Shown here: in pieces, positions 44,912 through 55,283 of the stretch
How positions within the stretch are numbered: position 1 is the stretch's first letter
How the letters are laid out: each line of letters begins with the position of its first letter
NCBI RefSeq assembly: GCF_017163705.1
Contig: NZ_JAFIWB010000013.1
Coordinates: 1 to 64,000, forward strand
Direction: 5' to 3'
Length of the DNA stretch: 64,000 nt
From: Xanthomonas bonasiae
Lineage (GTDB): Bacteria > Pseudomonadota > Gammaproteobacteria > Xanthomonadales > Xanthomonadaceae
Translations under genes and position numbers: made by a program
Notes under the pieces: generated by a model
Seen by the model: only the letters and a program-made list of their open reading frames with translations
What the model was told of the DNA's origin: nothing
Databases searched by the model: none

Positions 44912-47900
44912 TCAGTGGAAATCGCGGCTGCGGATGTCCAGTCCGAGCAGCAGCGGGGTCAGGTCTTCGAGGTGGCCGGCGATCAGGTGGCGCACGCCGT
45001 CGGCGGTTTCCAGGCGGCCGCGCACCGCCAGCAGCCTGGATTCGATCAGCGCCTGGCGCTGGCGATCGGCCAGGCGTCGCCAGACCACGACGTTGACCAG
45101 GCCGTGTTCGTCTTCGAGGGTGAGGAAGGTGACGCCGCTGGCGGTCTGCGGGCGCTGGCGCATGGTCACCAGGCCGGCGATGGCGACCGCGCTGGCGTGG
45201 GGCAGGGCGCGCAGTTCGGCGGAGTGGCGATAGCGGCGCGCACGCAGTTGCGCGCGCAGCAAGGTCAGCGGGTGTTTGCCGAGGGTGGTGCCGATGGTCG
45301 CGTAGTCGGCGCGGATGTCCTCGCCGAGGCTGGGCAGCGGCAGCGCCACCTGCTGTTCCGGCGTGGCGGCGAGCGGCTCGAACAGTGGACGTTGCGCTTC
45401 GACGCCGGCCACCGCCCAGCGTGCGCGGTGGCGGTGCCCGGCCAGCGGTTTCAGCGCACCGGCGTCGGCCAGGCTGTCGCGCGCCTTGTCGTCGAGCGCG
45501 GCGCGCTGGCACAGGTCGGCGAGGTCGCGGAACGGCGCCTGCGCGCGTGCCTGCTGCAGGCGCAACGCGGCGTCTTCGGCCAGGCCGCGGACCAGGCGCA
45601 GGCCCAGGCGGATTGCCGGCTGCACCGTCGGATCGGCGCTGTAGGCTTCCAGCCCGCAATCCCAGTCGCTGTAGCGCACGTCCACCGGACGCACCTGCAG
45701 GCCGTGGCGGCGCGCGTCCTGCAGCAATTGGTCGGGGCTGTAGAAGCCCATCGGCCAGCTGTTGATCAACGCGCAGGTGAAGGCCGCCGGTTCATGGCAC
45801 TTGAGCCAGCAGCTGGCGTAGGTGAGCAGGGCGAAACTGGCGGCGTGGCTCTCGGGGAAGCCGTAGCTGCCGAAGCCCTTGATCTGTTCGAAGATGCGCG
45901 CGGCGAACTCGGCGCTGTAGCCGTTTTTTAGCATGCCGTTGGTCAGTTTCTCGCGGTGCGGTTCCAGCCCGCCGTGGCGCTTCCAGGCGGCCATCGAGCG
46001 GCGCAGCTGGTCGGCCTCGCCCGGTAAGTAGTCGGCGGCGACGATCGCCAGCTGCATCACCTGTTCCTGGAACAGCGGCACCCCGAGGGTGCGCTTGAAC
46101 ACCTCCTTCAATTTCTCCGGCAAGTCGTCGGGTTGTTCCTCGCCGCTGCGCCGGCGCAGGTAGGGATGCACCATGCCGCCCTGGATCGGGCCGGGGCGCA
46201 CGATCGCCACCTGGATCACCAGGTCGTAGAACTCGCGCGGTTTGAGTCGCGGCAGCATCGCCATCTGCGCGCGCGATTCGATCTGGAACACGCCGATGGT
46301 GTCGGCGCGCTGGATCATCTGGTAGGTCTGCTCGTCTTCGGCGGGAATGCTGGCCAGGTCCAGATCGCGGCCGCGGTGCGCACGCAGCAGGTCCAGCGTG
46401 CGCCGCAGCGCGCTGAGCATGCCCAGCGCGAGCACGTCGACCTTCATCAGCCCGACCAGTTCCAGGTCGTCCTTGTCCCACTGGATCACGGTGCGCTCGG
46501 CCATCGCCGCGTTCTCCACCGGCACCAGCGTGTGCAGCGGGTGCTCGGAGATCACGAAGCCGCCGGGGTGCTGCGACAGGTGGCGGGGGAAGCCGATCAG
46601 CTCGGCGCTCAGCGCCAGCAGCCGGCGCATCAGCGCGGTGTCCGGATCGAAACCGCGTTCGCGCAGGCGTTCGTGCGGCGGGACGTCGTCGTCCCACTGG
46701 CCCAGCGTGGAGGCCAGCGCGTCGATGCTGTCGCCGGGCAGGCCGAGCGCGCGCGCCACGTCGCGTACCGCGCTGCGGCCGTGGTACTGGATCGCCACCG
46801 TGGTCAACGCGGCGCGCTCGCGGCCGTAGTGGTTGAAGATGTACTGGATCACCTCCTCGCGGCGGTCGTGCTCGAAATCGACGTCGATGTCTGGCCGTTC
46901 CTTGCGCTCTTCGGAGATGAAACGCTCGAACAGCATGCCGATGCGGTCGGGGTCGATCGCGGTGACGCCCAACGCATAGCACACGGCCGAATTCGCCGCC
47001 GAGCCGCGGCCCTGGCACAGGATGTCGCGCGACCTGGCGAAGCGCACCAGGTCGTAGACGGTGAGGAAGTACGATTCGTAGCCCAGGCGCTGGATCACGC
47101 CCAGTTCGTGCTCGATCAGGCGTCGCGCCTTTTCCGGCACGCCGTGCGGCCAGCGCGTGGCCGCGCCTTGCTCGGTGAGCGTGCGCAGCCATTGCGTCGG
47201 CGTCCGACCCGGCGGCACCAGCTCGTGCGGGTATTGGTAGCGCAGTTGGCCGAGGTCGAACGTGCAGCGCTGCGCGATGCGCACCGACTCGGCCAGCAGC
47301 GCGTGCGGATACAGCGTGGCCAGGGTCGCGCGCGGACGCAGGTGGCGCTCGCCGTTGGCGAACAGGTGCGCGCCGGCCTCGCTCAGCGGCAGGCGCTGGC
47401 GGATCGCGGTCAGCGTGTCCTGCAGCGCGCGGCGGCCGCGGGCGTGCATGTGCACGTCGCCGCTGGCGACGGCGGGCAGGTGCAGGCGCCGGGCCAGCGC
47501 CAGGCGCGCGTGCAGCAGGGCGTCGTCGTCTGGGCCGCGCAGCAGTTCCACCGCCAGCCACAGGCGTTGCGCGAAGCGCGCCTGCAGCCAGGCGCCGTCG
47601 CTTGCGACGCCGCCATCGTCGTCGCGCGGCAGCCACAGGCACAGCAGGCCGTCGAGATCGCCGTCGAAGTCCGCGCGCAGCGCGCGGTACGTGCCCTTGT
47701 CGGCGCGACGGCGGGCCAGGGTGATCAGCCGGCACAGGCACTGGTAGCCGTGCAGGGTCTCGGCCAGCAGCACCAGCTTGGGGCCGTGTTCGAGCTGGAA
47801 TTCGCTGCCGACGATCAGCGCCAGGCCGGTGTCCCTGGCCGCCTGCCAGGCGCGCACGATGCCGGCCAGGGTGCATTCGTCGGTGATCGCCAGCGCGCGG

Positions 47901-48106
47901 TAGCCGTGCCGTGCGGCGCGTTCGAACAGTTCCCGCGCATGCGAGGCGCCGCGCTGGAAGCTGAAGTTCGACAGGCAGTGCAGTTCGGCGTAGTCCGGCG
48001 GCGGCGTGCGTGCGGACATGGAGGTGGCGTCGTGCAAGGCGGCAGGTGGTTGCGCGGCAGGCGCCGGCACGGCACGCAGTCGCGGACGTGGCGGGCTGTG
48101 GCTCAT
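44912..48106 (-). CDS. dnaE2: Error-prone DNA polymerase DnaE2 (ImuC)
   Basis: A 1064-aa C-family polymerase that does mutagenic lesion bypass with ImuA and ImuB. A PHP domain is at the N-terminus ([26 protein letters not shown]). The polymerase catalytic acids are in [13 protein letters not shown] and [12 protein letters not shown]-terminal OB-fold ([23 protein letters not shown]) follows. It is shorter than the replicative DnaE. ATG at 48106 overlaps the imuB stop; a second ATG is 87 bp downstream. Last gene of the LexA2 operon. Confidence 0.94.
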   Translation of the reverse strand: MSHSPPRPRLRAVPAPAAQPPAALHDATSMSARTPPPDYAELHCLSNFSFQRGASHARELFERAARHGYRALAITDECTLAGIVRAWQAARDTGLALIVGSEFQLEHGPKLVLLAETLHGYQCLCRLITLARRRADKGTYRALRADFDGDLDGLLCLWLPRDDDGGVASDGAWLQARFAQRLWLAVELLRGPDDDALLHARLALARRLHLPAVASGDVHMHARGRRALQDTLTAIRQRLPLSEAGAHLFANGERHLRPRATLATLYPHALLAESVRIAQRCTFDLGQLRYQYPHELVPPGRTPTQWLRTLTEQGAATRWPHGVPEKARRLIEHELGVIQRLGYESYFLTVYDLVRFARSRDILCQGRGSAANSAVCYALGVTAIDPDRIGMLFERFISEERKERPDIDVDFEHDRREEVIQYIFNHYGRERAALTTVAIQYHGRSAVRDVARALGLPGDSIDALASTLGQWDDDVPPHERLRERGFDPDTALMRRLLALSAELIGFPRHLSQHPGGFVISEHPLHTLVPVENAAMAERTVIQWDKDDLELVGLMKVDVLALGMLSALRRTLDLLRAHRGRDLDLASIPAEDEQTYQMIQRADTIGVFQIESRAQMAMLPRLKPREFYDLVIQVAIVRPGPIQGGMVHPYLRRRSGEEQPDDLPEKLKEVFKRTLGVPLFQEQVMQLAIVAADYLPGEADQLRRSMAAWKRHGGLEPHREKLTNGMLKNGYSAEFAARIFEQIKGFGSYGFPESHAASFALLTYASCWLKCHEPAAFTCALINSWPMGFYSPDQLLQDARRHGLQVRPVDVRYSDWDCGLEAYSADPTVQPAIRLGLRLVRGLAEDAALRLQQARAQAPFRDLADLCQRAALDDKARDSLADAGALKPLAGHRHRARWAVAGVEAQRPLFEPLAATPEQQVALPLPSLGEDIRADYATIGTTLGKHPLTLLRAQLRARRYRHSAELRALPHASAVAIAGLVTMRQRPQTASGVTFLTLEDEHGLVNVVVWRRLADRQRQALIESRLLAVRGRLETADGVRHLIAGHLEDLTPLLLGLDIRSRDFH

Positions 48107-49554
48107 GCGAACCAGCCGTGCAGCATCAGCGCGTCCGGCGCATCGGCCGGCGCGAACACCCAGGCGCGCTGGCCCTGGCGGGTGCGCACGATGTAGTAGT
48201 CGCGGCGGATGTCGCCGTCGTCCCACCAGCCGCTTTCGATGCGTTCCGGGCCGGCCAGGCGTTCGGGGTTGCGCTCGCGCAGCGGAATCGGCCGGGTCAG
48301 CAGCCAGCCGGGGCGCGGCAGCGTGGTGAACGCAGCCGCGCGGGGCGCGCTCGGTTGGTTGGTCTTGCCTGCCTGCGCGGGCTTGCCGGATTCGGCGCGC
48401 CACGCCCATTCGGGGCGATGGTCGGCATGCGCGCGCAGGCCGTGCACCGCGTCGTCGCCGAGGCGGGCGCGCAGGCGTTCGCGCAGCTGTTCCCAGGGCA
48501 GCGCCTGCTGCGCGCGGTCGTCGAACAGTTCGCGCGCGGCCGGCACGAACGGCGGCAGTTCGTCGGCGCGCAGACGCATGGCCTGCACCGGCGCCGGCAC
48601 GCTGGCATGTTGCAGGCGGCCGCGCGCCAGTTCGAACAGCATCGCCGCATCGCGCTCGGCGGCGAGCAGGCCGACCGGCACCACGCTGTCGTCCAGGCCT
48701 TCGTGTTCCAGATGCAGTTGGAAGCGTTGCACGCCGCCATCGCGCCCGGCCAGGAACGCGGCCAGGTCGGCAGTCAGCCGGCGCAGCGGGAACAGCAGGG
48801 CCTGGCTGGATTCCACCGCGTAGCCCAGTTCCAGCCGCGCATCGAAGCGGTCCGGCGGCAGGTAGTACTGCAGCGGCAGCGGCGCCTGCCCGCGCAAGGC
48901 GTCCAGGTGCTGCAGCAGTGTGGGCGGATAGCGCCGCGCCAGGCCGCTGCGCGGCAGCGCGAACAGCTGCCGCAGCGTGCGCAGGCCCATCCGCGCGAAG
49001 GCGTCGGCCAGGCCCGGTTCCAGCCCGGCGCGGGCGATCGGCAATTGGCCCAGTGCGGCGTGCAGCGCGGCATTGTCGAGCAGGGCGATGCCGTCGTGCG
49101 CGTTGGCCAGCACGCGCGCGGCCAGCGGATGCGGCGCGACCACGATGCGGTGGCGGAAGCCCAGCGCGGTCAGCTCCTCGCGCAGGCGCGCCTCGAAGCG
49201 CGGCCAGGGCCCGAACAGGCCCAGGCTGGCCTCGATTTCCAGCAGCAGCGCGCCGGGATAGTCGGTGCTGACCAGCGAACTGAAGCGGTACGCCCACGCC
49301 GCCAGGAACTGCTGGCAGCGGCGGCTTTCCTCGGCATCGTGCAGGGCGGTGGCGAAGCGGTCGCACAGCGCCTGCGCGGTGGCCAGCGATTGCCCGGGCT
49401 GCAGGCCGCGCGCGCGCGCGGCGGCGTTGACCGCCTTCAGCGTGCGCCGCTGCGGCGGGCCGGCGAGCAGCGCCAGCGGTTGGTCCGGCGACGGCCAGCG
49501 CCGCAGCACCGTGTCGAGCGCCAGTTGCGGCAGCAGGATGCAGGCCCAGCGCAT
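48103..49554 (-). CDS. imuB: Y-family polymerase-like protein ImuB
   Basis: A 483-aa Y-family polymerase homologue that acts as an adaptor rather than a polymerase. The N-terminus reads [17 protein letters not shown]: the catalytic Asp of active Y-family enzymes is not there, consistent with known ImuB proteins. The middle [16 protein letters not shown] and [14 protein letters not shown] fit the palm/fingers. The C-terminal half ([10 protein letters not shown]...[11 protein letters not shown]...[17 protein letters not shown]) is typical. Start at 49554; upstream codons have no support. imuA lies 10 bp upstream. Confidence 0.93.
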   Translation of the reverse strand: MRWACILLPQLALDTVLRRWPSPDQPLALLAGPPQRRTLKAVNAAARARGLQPGQSLATAQALCDRFATALHDAEESRRCQQFLAAWAYRFSSLVSTDYPGALLLEIEASLGLFGPWPRFEARLREELTALGFRHRIVVAPHPLAARVLANAHDGIALLDNAALHAALGQLPIARAGLEPGLADAFARMGLRTLRQLFALPRSGLARRYPPTLLQHLDALRGQAPLPLQYYLPPDRFDARLELGYAVESSQALLFPLRRLTADLAAFLAGRDGGVQRFQLHLEHEGLDDSVVPVGLLAAERDAAMLFELARGRLQHASVPAPVQAMRLRADELPPFVPAARELFDDRAQQALPWEQLRERLRARLGDDAVHGLRAHADHRPEWAWRAESGKPAQAGKTNQPSAPRAAAFTTLPRPGWLLTRPIPLRERNPERLAGPERIESGWWDDGDIRRDYYIVRTRQGQRAWVFAPADAPDALMLHGWFA

Positions 49555-49564
49555 GCGCGCGTCC

Positions 49565-50200
49565 TCAAGCCGAAGCCGGCGACGGCATGGCCAGCGCGGA
49601 CAGCGCAATGGCGCGCGCCGGCGGCATGCCGCCGCGGCACTTGAGCACGCGCAGCTGCGCCGGTGCGGCATCGATGGCGATGCGCAGCGCGGCCGGCGAC
49701 GGATTGGCCGCGGCTTTCAGCGGCCGGTAGGCGAAGCCCAGTGCGCGCCCGGTCTCGGCCGCCACCTGCAGCCGGCGCAGGGTCTTGTCGTTGGCCTGCG
49801 CCGGCCAGCACAGCACCGCCGCGCAGCTGCCCGAGCGCAGGCATTGCTCGGCGGCCCAGGCCGCGTCCGCGCCGGCGCGCACGATCTGCAACTGCGGCAG
49901 CGCCACCCCGGCCTGTTGCCAGGCGCCGGGGTAGGGCAGATAGGGCGGATCGACCAGCACGATGCGGCCGCCGCCCTGCGACAGCCGCGCCAGCGTCGGC
50001 CACAGCAGCTGCAGTTCGCCGATGCCGTCGGCGGCGTGCAGCAGTTCGGTCAGCGCCATCTCCGGCCAGCCGCGCGCCGGCAGTGCGGCGTCGAGCGCGG
50101 CATGGCCGGTTGGCTGCGCGCTGGGCGGCAGCGCGGTCGGCTGGCCGCGCCAGACCCGGCGTTCGGCCAGCAGGCGGTCGAGGGCGACGACGGCAGCCAT
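49565..50200 (-). CDS. imuA: Translesion synthesis accessory protein ImuA
   Basis: A 211-aa SulA/RecA-related protein of the mutagenesis cassette. LPARGWPEMALTELLHAADGIGELQLLWPTLARLSQGGGRIVLVDPPYLPYPGAW-type region, here seen as two clear motifs (WPEMALTELL and IVLVDPPYLPYPG), matches ImuA. No complete Walker A is present. Its ATG overlaps the lexA2 stop by one base, so it is coupled to the repressor gene. Confidence 0.92.
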   Translation of the reverse strand: MAAVVALDRLLAERRVWRGQPTALPPSAQPTGHAALDAALPARGWPEMALTELLHAADGIGELQLLWPTLARLSQGGGRIVLVDPPYLPYPGAWQQAGVALPQLQIVRAGADAAWAAEQCLRSGSCAAVLCWPAQANDKTLRRLQVAAETGRALGFAYRPLKAAANPSPAALRIAIDAAPAQLRVLKCRGGMPPARAIALSALAMPSPASA

Positions 50201-50808
50201 CAGCCTTGCCGGATCAGCCCGCAGTAATGCCCTTCGATGGCGAAGTCCTGGCCCGGCTGCACCACGATCGGCGCATAGGCCGGATTGCGCGGCAGCAACT
50301 GGATGCGTTCGCCGTCGTGCCGGTAGCGCTTGATGGTGATCTCGCCGTCCAGCCGCGCCACCACGATCTGCCCGTTGCGCGCATCGGCAGCGCGGCGCAC
50401 CCCGACCAGGTCGCCGTCGAGGATGCCGTCGTCGATCATCGAATCGCCCTGCACGCGCAGCAGGTAGTCCGGACGCAGCGCGAACACGGCGCGGTCCAGC
50501 CGCAGCTGCTGGTCCAGGCCGATATCGGCGCCGATCGGCGCGCCGGCGGCGACCCGGCCCAGCACCGGCAGCCGCAGCAGCCCGCTGCGCGGCTGTGCCT
50601 GCACCGGTCGCAGGCTGCGCGCCTGCTGCGGCACATGCTCCAGCAGCCCGGCCTCGACCAGCGCCTGCACGTGCTTGCGCGCCGCGTTACGCGAGGCGAA
50701 GCCGAAGCGCTCGGCGATCTCAGCCAGGCTCGGCGGCCGTCCGGCCTGCTCGGCGCAGTCGTGGACGTAGGCGAGGATCGCGGCGCGTTGTGGGGAGAGG
50801 GTGTCCAT
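50200..50808 (-). CDS. lexA2: LexA2 repressor of the imuA-imuB-dnaE2 cassette
   Basis: A 202-aa repressor with an N-terminal winged helix (SPQRAAILAYVHDCAEQ..., AEIAERFGFASRNAARKHV) and a C-terminal self-cleaving peptidase domain. The cleavage site is A88-G89 (RVAAGAP); the catalytic pair is S123 (GDSMID) and K160 (TIKRY). ATG at 50808 gives MDTLSPQ; an in-frame ATG at 50817 lies inside the operator. RecA filament should trigger self-cleavage. Xanthomonads carry a second LexA (lexA1) elsewhere (literature knowledge). Confidence 0.93.
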   Translation of the reverse strand: MDTLSPQRAAILAYVHDCAEQAGRPPSLAEIAERFGFASRNAARKHVQALVEAGLLEHVPQQARSLRPVQAQPRSGLLRLPVLGRVAAGAPIGADIGLDQQLRLDRAVFALRPDYLLRVQGDSMIDDGILDGDLVGVRRAADARNGQIVVARLDGEITIKRYRHDGERIQLLPRNPAYAPIVVQPGQDFAIEGHYCGLIRQG

Positions 50809-50826
50809 GGTGTACATTTGTACACC
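50809..50826. promoter_or_regulatory. LexA2 operator
   Basis: GGTGTACA-TT-TGTACACC is a perfect 8+2+8 palindrome. The core TGTACA...TGTACA agrees with the LexA2 site described in Xanthomonas. It directly adjoins the lexA2 start codon at 50808 and contains the alternative one, so the repressor controls its own operon by blocking transcription initiation. Confidence 0.8.
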
Positions 50827-50983
50827 TTCTTCGCCAGTTTGGCGACGCGGCTCACTGAATCCGGTCAGCCCTTTTTCTGCGGTGCGAGGGGGCGGGCTGC
50901 GATGCGGATTGCCGCGCAGCAACAGCAGGACATGCGCAATGGACGCCGCCGCCGATGCGGCGTTGCCGCGCAAGCTGCCGCCC

Positions 50984-52219
50984 TCAGCCCGGCGTCGAAC
51001 CCTCGGGCATGACCCCGGCATAGCGCGCCCGCGGGCGGATCAGCTTGCCCAGCGCCTGCTGCTCCAGCGCATGCGCCAGCCAGCCGGACAGCCGGGCGGC
51101 GGCGAACAGGACCAGGGCGTGTGCGGAGGGCAGGTCGTGGATGAGGCAGAGCGCCGCGAGCATGCCGTCGATGTTGGGCGCCTGGCCGCTGCAGTCCTGC
51201 GCCGCGGCGAGCACCGTTTCTACATGCCGCATCTGCGGATGCTGGCCGCAGCGCTCGCGCAGCAGGCGCAGCACTTCGGCCGCGCGCGGGTCGCCATCCG
51301 GGTAGAGCGCATGGTGGAAGCCGGGCAGGTCGTCGCCGCGCTGCCAGCGTTCGGCGATGAAGGCGGCCGGGTCGGCGGCGTCCTGGGCATCGCGCAGCAG
51401 GGCGTGGGCGCGGGCGGTGGCGCCGCCATGGCGCGGGCCGGACAGCGCGGCCAGGCCGGCGCTGACGGTGGCGTGCAGCGGTGCGCCGGTGGAGGCGACC
51501 ACGCGCGCGGCGAAGGCGGAGACGTTGAGTTCGTGATCGGCGCACAGCACCAGGGTGGCGCGCACCAGTTCGGCGAAGTCGGCATCGCCCGGGCGCCAGC
51601 GGTCGGCGATCAGGCGATGCACCGGCCGGGTGTCCGGCTGGGTGCCGACCAGCAGCGCGGCGTTCTGCCGCAGCAAGGTGGCGGCGATCTCGCGGCGCAC
51701 CGTCGGCGCGGCGTTGAGCGGTTGGCGCAGCTCCAGGGCCAGCAGCGGAATGCAGGCCATGGCGCGTTCCAGCGGCGGCAGCGTGGCGTCGCCGGCCAGC
51801 GGCGCCACCCGTTGCGGCCATGGCGCGACCGGGGCCGCGGCGAACGGGTCTTCGTCCAGGCACTCCCACAGCAGCCGCGCGATGTCCTCCAGGCCGGCGC
51901 CTTCGCGCACCGCGGCGACCGCCGAGCGCCCGCGGTAGTAGGGGCTGTCGGGCCGGATCAGCGAGATGCGCGTCTCCAGCACCGGCAGGCCGCGGTCCAG
52001 GCTCTGCGCGGCCCCGCGCGCGGCGCCGCGGCCGACGCGCTTGCGCTGCGCCAGCCGTTCCACTTCCGCGCGCAGGTAGGCGCGGCTGCGATGGTCGGCG
52101 CCGGCGCGGGAACCGAGCAGGCCGCGGCTCACGTAGGCGTAGAGCGTGGCACTGCTGATGCCGAGCAGGGCGCAGGCCTCGGCGGCGGAGATCAGGTGGC
52201 GGTCGGCTTCGGGGGACAT
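50984..52219 (-). CDS. Helix-turn-helix/citrate-synthase fusion protein
   Basis: A 411-aa fusion. Residues about 8-60 form a MerR/excisionase-type helix-turn-helix (SAAEACALLGISSATLYAYVSRGLLGSR). Residues about 85-400 are a full citrate-synthase fold: H229 (CADHELN), H264 (GPRHGG), H303 (GFHHALY) and D351 (PNIDGML) match the His-His-Asp set, and R312 the substrate arginine. It may be a metabolite-sensing regulator, an active synthase, or both. It is divergent from prpB with a palindrome between, in the place normally held by prpR. Stop at 50984; the 157 bp to lexA2 hold no further gene. Confidence 0.85.
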   Translation of the reverse strand: MSPEADRHLISAAEACALLGISSATLYAYVSRGLLGSRAGADHRSRAYLRAEVERLAQRKRVGRGAARGAAQSLDRGLPVLETRISLIRPDSPYYRGRSAVAAVREGAGLEDIARLLWECLDEDPFAAAPVAPWPQRVAPLAGDATLPPLERAMACIPLLALELRQPLNAAPTVRREIAATLLRQNAALLVGTQPDTRPVHRLIADRWRPGDADFAELVRATLVLCADHELNVSAFAARVVASTGAPLHATVSAGLAALSGPRHGGATARAHALLRDAQDAADPAAFIAERWQRGDDLPGFHHALYPDGDPRAAEVLRLLRERCGQHPQMRHVETVLAAAQDCSGQAPNIDGMLAALCLIHDLPSAHALVLFAAARLSGWLAHALEQQALGKLIRPRARYAGVMPEGSTPG

Positions 52220-52236
52220 GGGGATCCGCTGATAGG

Positions 52237-52253
52237 TTGATTCATTGAATCAA
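52237..52253. promoter_or_regulatory. Palindromic operator candidate upstream of prpB
   Basis: TTGATTC-ATT-GAATCAA is a perfect 7+3+7 palindrome, followed directly by GATTGATC, which overlaps a second half-site. It lies 18 bp upstream of the divergent HTH/citrate-synthase start and about 86 bp upstream of prpB, a position suited to control both. Confidence 0.55.
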
Positions 52254-52338
52254 GATTGATCGGCCCGGGCGATGGTGCCAGATTGGCGCCCATCGCGGAA
52301 CGGCCGTGCGGGCCGCCGCCCTCGCTCAGGAGTTCGCC

Positions 52339-53226
52339 ATGTCGCACGTTTCTGCCGGTGCCCGTTTCCGCGCCGCGCTGGCCGCCGAATCGCCGCTGCA
52401 GGTGATCGGCGCGATCAACGCCAACCACGCGCTGCTGGCGCAACGCGCCGGCTACCGGGCGATCTACCTGTCCGGCGGCGGCGTCGCCGCCGGGTCGCTG
52501 GGCCTGCCGGACCTGGGCATCAACACCCTCGACGACGTGCTGATCGACGTGCGCCGCATCACCGACGTCTGCGAGCTGCCGCTGCTGGTGGACATCGACA
52601 CCGGCTTCGGCCCGAGCGCGTTCAACATCGAGCGCACCATCAAGTCGCTGATCAAGGCCGGCGCGGCCGCCTGCCATATCGAGGACCAGGTCGGCGCCAA
52701 GCGCTGCGGCCACCGGCCCGGCAAGGAGATCGTGAGCCAGGGCGAAATGGTCGACCGGGTCAAGGCCGCGGCCGATGCCAGGACCGATGCCGCCTTCTTC
52801 CTGATCGCGCGCACCGACGCGATCCAGGTGGATGGCGTGGACGCGGCGATCGCGCGCGCCATCGCCTGCGTGGAGGCCGGCGCCGACGGCATCTTCGCCG
52901 AGGCCGCCTACGACCTGGACACCTATCGCCGTTTCGTCGACGCGGTGAAGGTGCCGGTGCTGGCCAACATCACCGAATTCGGCAAGACCCCGCTGTTCAC
53001 CCGCGAGGAACTGGCATCGGCCGGGGTGGCGATCCAGCTGTTCCCGCTGTCGGCGTTCCGCGCCGCCAACAAGGCCGCCGAGGCGGTGTACACGGCGATC
53101 CGCCGCGACGGCCACCAGCAGAACGTGGTGGACACGATGCAGACCCGCGAGGAGCTGTACGAACGCATCGGCTACCACGCCTTCGAGCAGCGCCTGGACG
53201 CATTGTTCGCCGGCAAGGGCGCATGA
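52339..53226 (+). CDS. prpB: 2-methylisocitrate lyase
   Basis: A 295-aa lyase of the isocitrate-lyase superfamily that splits 2-methylisocitrate into pyruvate and succinate, the last step of the methylcitrate cycle. The catalytic loop is KRCGH, and [20 protein letters not shown] and ARTDA are typical. ATG 52339 follows AGGAG. A DUF1003 gene lies between it and prpC. Confidence 0.96.
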   Translation: MSHVSAGARFRAALAAESPLQVIGAINANHALLAQRAGYRAIYLSGGGVAAGSLGLPDLGINTLDDVLIDVRRITDVCELPLLVDIDTGFGPSAFNIERTIKSLIKAGAAACHIEDQVGAKRCGHRPGKEIVSQGEMVDRVKAAADARTDAAFFLIARTDAIQVDGVDAAIARAIACVEAGADGIFAEAAYDLDTYRRFVDAVKVPVLANITEFGKTPLFTREELASAGVAIQLFPLSAFRAANKAAEAVYTAIRRDGHQQNVVDTMQTREELYERIGYHAFEQRLDALFAGKGA

Positions 53227-53251
53227 TCCACGCCGGTTCCCCTGTCCGAGC

Positions 53252-53860
53252 ATGTCCATGAACACCCACGTCGGCACCATGCCGCCACGCGGCCGCATCG
53301 ACCGCCGCCAGACCGCGCGGCAGCTGCTGCAGACCGAACTGGAGAAACTGCCCGACGCCGAGCGCGAGGTGGTGGAGCGCTTCATCGCCAAGCGTCACGT
53401 GGCGCGCGACATCGTCAAGCAGGCCGACCGCGACCGCACGCTCGGCGAGCGCATCGCCGACCGGGTCGCCGAGATCGGCGGCAGTTGGAGCTTCATCATC
53501 GGCTTCGGCCTGGTGCTGCTGGCCTGGATCGCGCTCAACAGCCTGGTGCTGGCGCACGCGTTCGATCCGTATCCCTACATCCTGCTCAACCTGTGCCTGT
53601 CGTGCCTGGCCGCGATCCAGGCGCCGGTGATCATGATGAGCCAGAACCGCCAGGCCGCGGTGGACCGCCTGCGCGCGCAGAACGACTACGAAGTGAACAT
53701 CAAATCCGAGCTGGAAATCCTGCAGGTGCACGAGAAGCTCAACCAGCTGCGCGAGCAGGACTGGGCGACGCTGGTCGAGCTGCAGAACCGCCAGATCGCC
53801 ATGCTGCAGCAATTGCTCGAGCGCGGCGGTACCCCGCCACCGGCCGCGCCCGCGCCCTGA
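53252..53860 (+). CDS. DUF1003 membrane protein
   Basis: A 202-aa inner-membrane protein. Two hydrophobic helices, about residues 75-97 ([19 protein letters not shown]) and 107-127, flank a short loop, and the C-terminal half is a charged coiled coil ([30 protein letters not shown]). This is the usual DUF1003 layout, function unknown. An ATG two codons downstream is also possible. It sits between prpB and prpC on the same strand but has no known role in propionate use. Confidence 0.8.
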   Translation: MSMNTHVGTMPPRGRIDRRQTARQLLQTELEKLPDAEREVVERFIAKRHVARDIVKQADRDRTLGERIADRVAEIGGSWSFIIGFGLVLLAWIALNSLVLAHAFDPYPYILLNLCLSCLAAIQAPVIMMSQNRQAAVDRLRAQNDYEVNIKSELEILQVHEKLNQLREQDWATLVELQNRQIAMLQQLLERGGTPPPAAPAP

Positions 53861-53901
53861 TCCGCCTCGATGACACGACCGCGCTACCCGGGAGACAACG
53901 C

Positions 53902-55068
53902 ATGAACGACACCAACGCCAGTCAGGCCGCTCCGGCCTTCAAGCCGAAGAAATCGGTGGCCCTGTCCGGTACCGCCGCCGGCAACACCGCGCTGTGCACG
54001 GTGGGCCGCAGCGGCAACGATCTGCACTACCGCGGCTACGACATCCTGGACCTGGCGCGCAGCAGCCAGTTCGAGGAGATCGCCTACCTGCTGGTGCACG
54101 GCAAGCTGCCCAGCAACAGCGAGCTGCGCGGCTACAAGGCCAAGCTGCGCTCGCTGCGCGGGGTGCCGGCCGCGGTCAAGGCGGCGCTGGAGCAGCTGCC
54201 GCCGTCGGCGCATCCGATGGACGTGATGCGCACCGGCGTGTCGGTGCTCGGCTGCGTGCAGCCGGAGAAGGACGACCACAACCATCCCGGCGCGCGCGAC
54301 ATCGCCGACAAGCTGATGGCCAGCCTCGGCTCGATGCTGCTGTACTGGTACCACTACAGCCACAACGGCCGCCGCATCGAGGTGGAGACCGACGACGATT
54401 CGATCGGCGGCCATTTCCTGCATCTGCTGCACGGCTTCAAGCCGCACGAGGAGTGGGTGCAGGCGATGCACACCAGCCTGATCCTGTACGCCGAGCACGA
54501 GTTCAACGCGTCCACCTTCGCCTGCCGGGTCATCGCCGGCACCGGCAGCGACATGTACAGCGCCATCGCCGGCGGCATCGGCGCGCTGCGCGGGCCCAAG
54601 CACGGCGGCGCCAACGAGGTCGCGTTCGAAGTGCAGAAGCGTTACGACACGCCCGACGAGGCGGAAGCCGACATCCGCGCGCGGGTCGAGCGCAAGGAAG
54701 TGATCATCGGCTTCGGCCACCCGGTGTATACCGTGTCCGATCCGCGCAACCAGGTGATCAAGGACGTGGCGCGCGAGCTGTCCGACGCGCAGGGCAGCCG
54801 CAAGATGTACGACATCGCCGAGCGCCTGGAGGCGGTGATGTGGGAGATCAAGAAGATGTTCCCGAACCTGGATTGGTTCAGCGCGGTCAGCTACCACATG
54901 ATGGGCGTGCCGACGGCGATGTTCACCCCGCTGTTCGTGATCGCGCGCACCGCCGGCTGGAGCGCCCACATCATCGAGCAGCGCATCGACGGCAAGATCA
55001 TCCGCCCCAGCGCGAACTACACCGGGCCGGAGGATCAGACGTTCGTGCCGATCGACCGGCGCAGTTGA
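53902..55068 (+). CDS. prpC: 2-methylcitrate synthase
   Basis: A 388-aa citrate-synthase-fold enzyme that joins propionyl-CoA and oxaloacetate. The catalytic residues are in [24 protein letters not shown] and [10 protein letters not shown]. The N-terminal GLTG-like segment ([16 protein letters not shown]) and PSANYTGPE end are typical of PrpC. ATG follows GGGAGA. It is distinct from the HTH fusion at 50984. A dispersed repeat separates it from acnD. Confidence 0.95.
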   Translation: MNDTNASQAAPAFKPKKSVALSGTAAGNTALCTVGRSGNDLHYRGYDILDLARSSQFEEIAYLLVHGKLPSNSELRGYKAKLRSLRGVPAAVKAALEQLPPSAHPMDVMRTGVSVLGCVQPEKDDHNHPGARDIADKLMASLGSMLLYWYHYSHNGRRIEVETDDDSIGGHFLHLLHGFKPHEEWVQAMHTSLILYAEHEFNASTFACRVIAGTGSDMYSAIAGGIGALRGPKHGGANEVAFEVQKRYDTPDEAEADIRARVERKEVIIGFGHPVYTVSDPRNQVIKDVARELSDAQGSRKMYDIAERLEAVMWEIKKMFPNLDWFSAVSYHMMGVPTAMFTPLFVIARTAGWSAHIIEQRIDGKIIRPSANYTGPEDQTFVPIDRRS

Positions 55069-55073
55069 TTGCT

Positions 55074-55249
55074 CCCCTCTCCCGTCGGGAGAGGGGTAGG
55101 GGGTGAGGGTACGGGCGCAGCCTCGTGGCGTTTGGTCGCACCAGGCTTCGTTCGTACCCTCATCCGCCTCATGTGGGCTCTCATTCGCATTAGGCTTCGC
55201 CCGTACCCTCATCCGCCCCTTCGGGGCACCTTCTCCCGATGGGAGAAGG
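55074..55249. repeat. Composite palindromic repeat between prpC and acnD
   Basis: Hairpins at 55074-55096 (CCCCTCTCCC-GTC-GGGAGAGGGG) and 55229-55249 (CCTTCTCCC-GAT-GGGAGAAGG) flank a nested inverted pair: GAGGGTACGGGCGCAGCCT at 55105-55123 and its near-complement at 55192-55210. The whole reads like a dispersed xanthomonad repeat. No gene lies in the 215-bp gap; the first hairpin may stop part of the transcript. Confidence 0.65.
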
Positions 55250-55283
55250 GTCAGCCTTCGCTTTATTTCTAGTGTAGCCAGCC

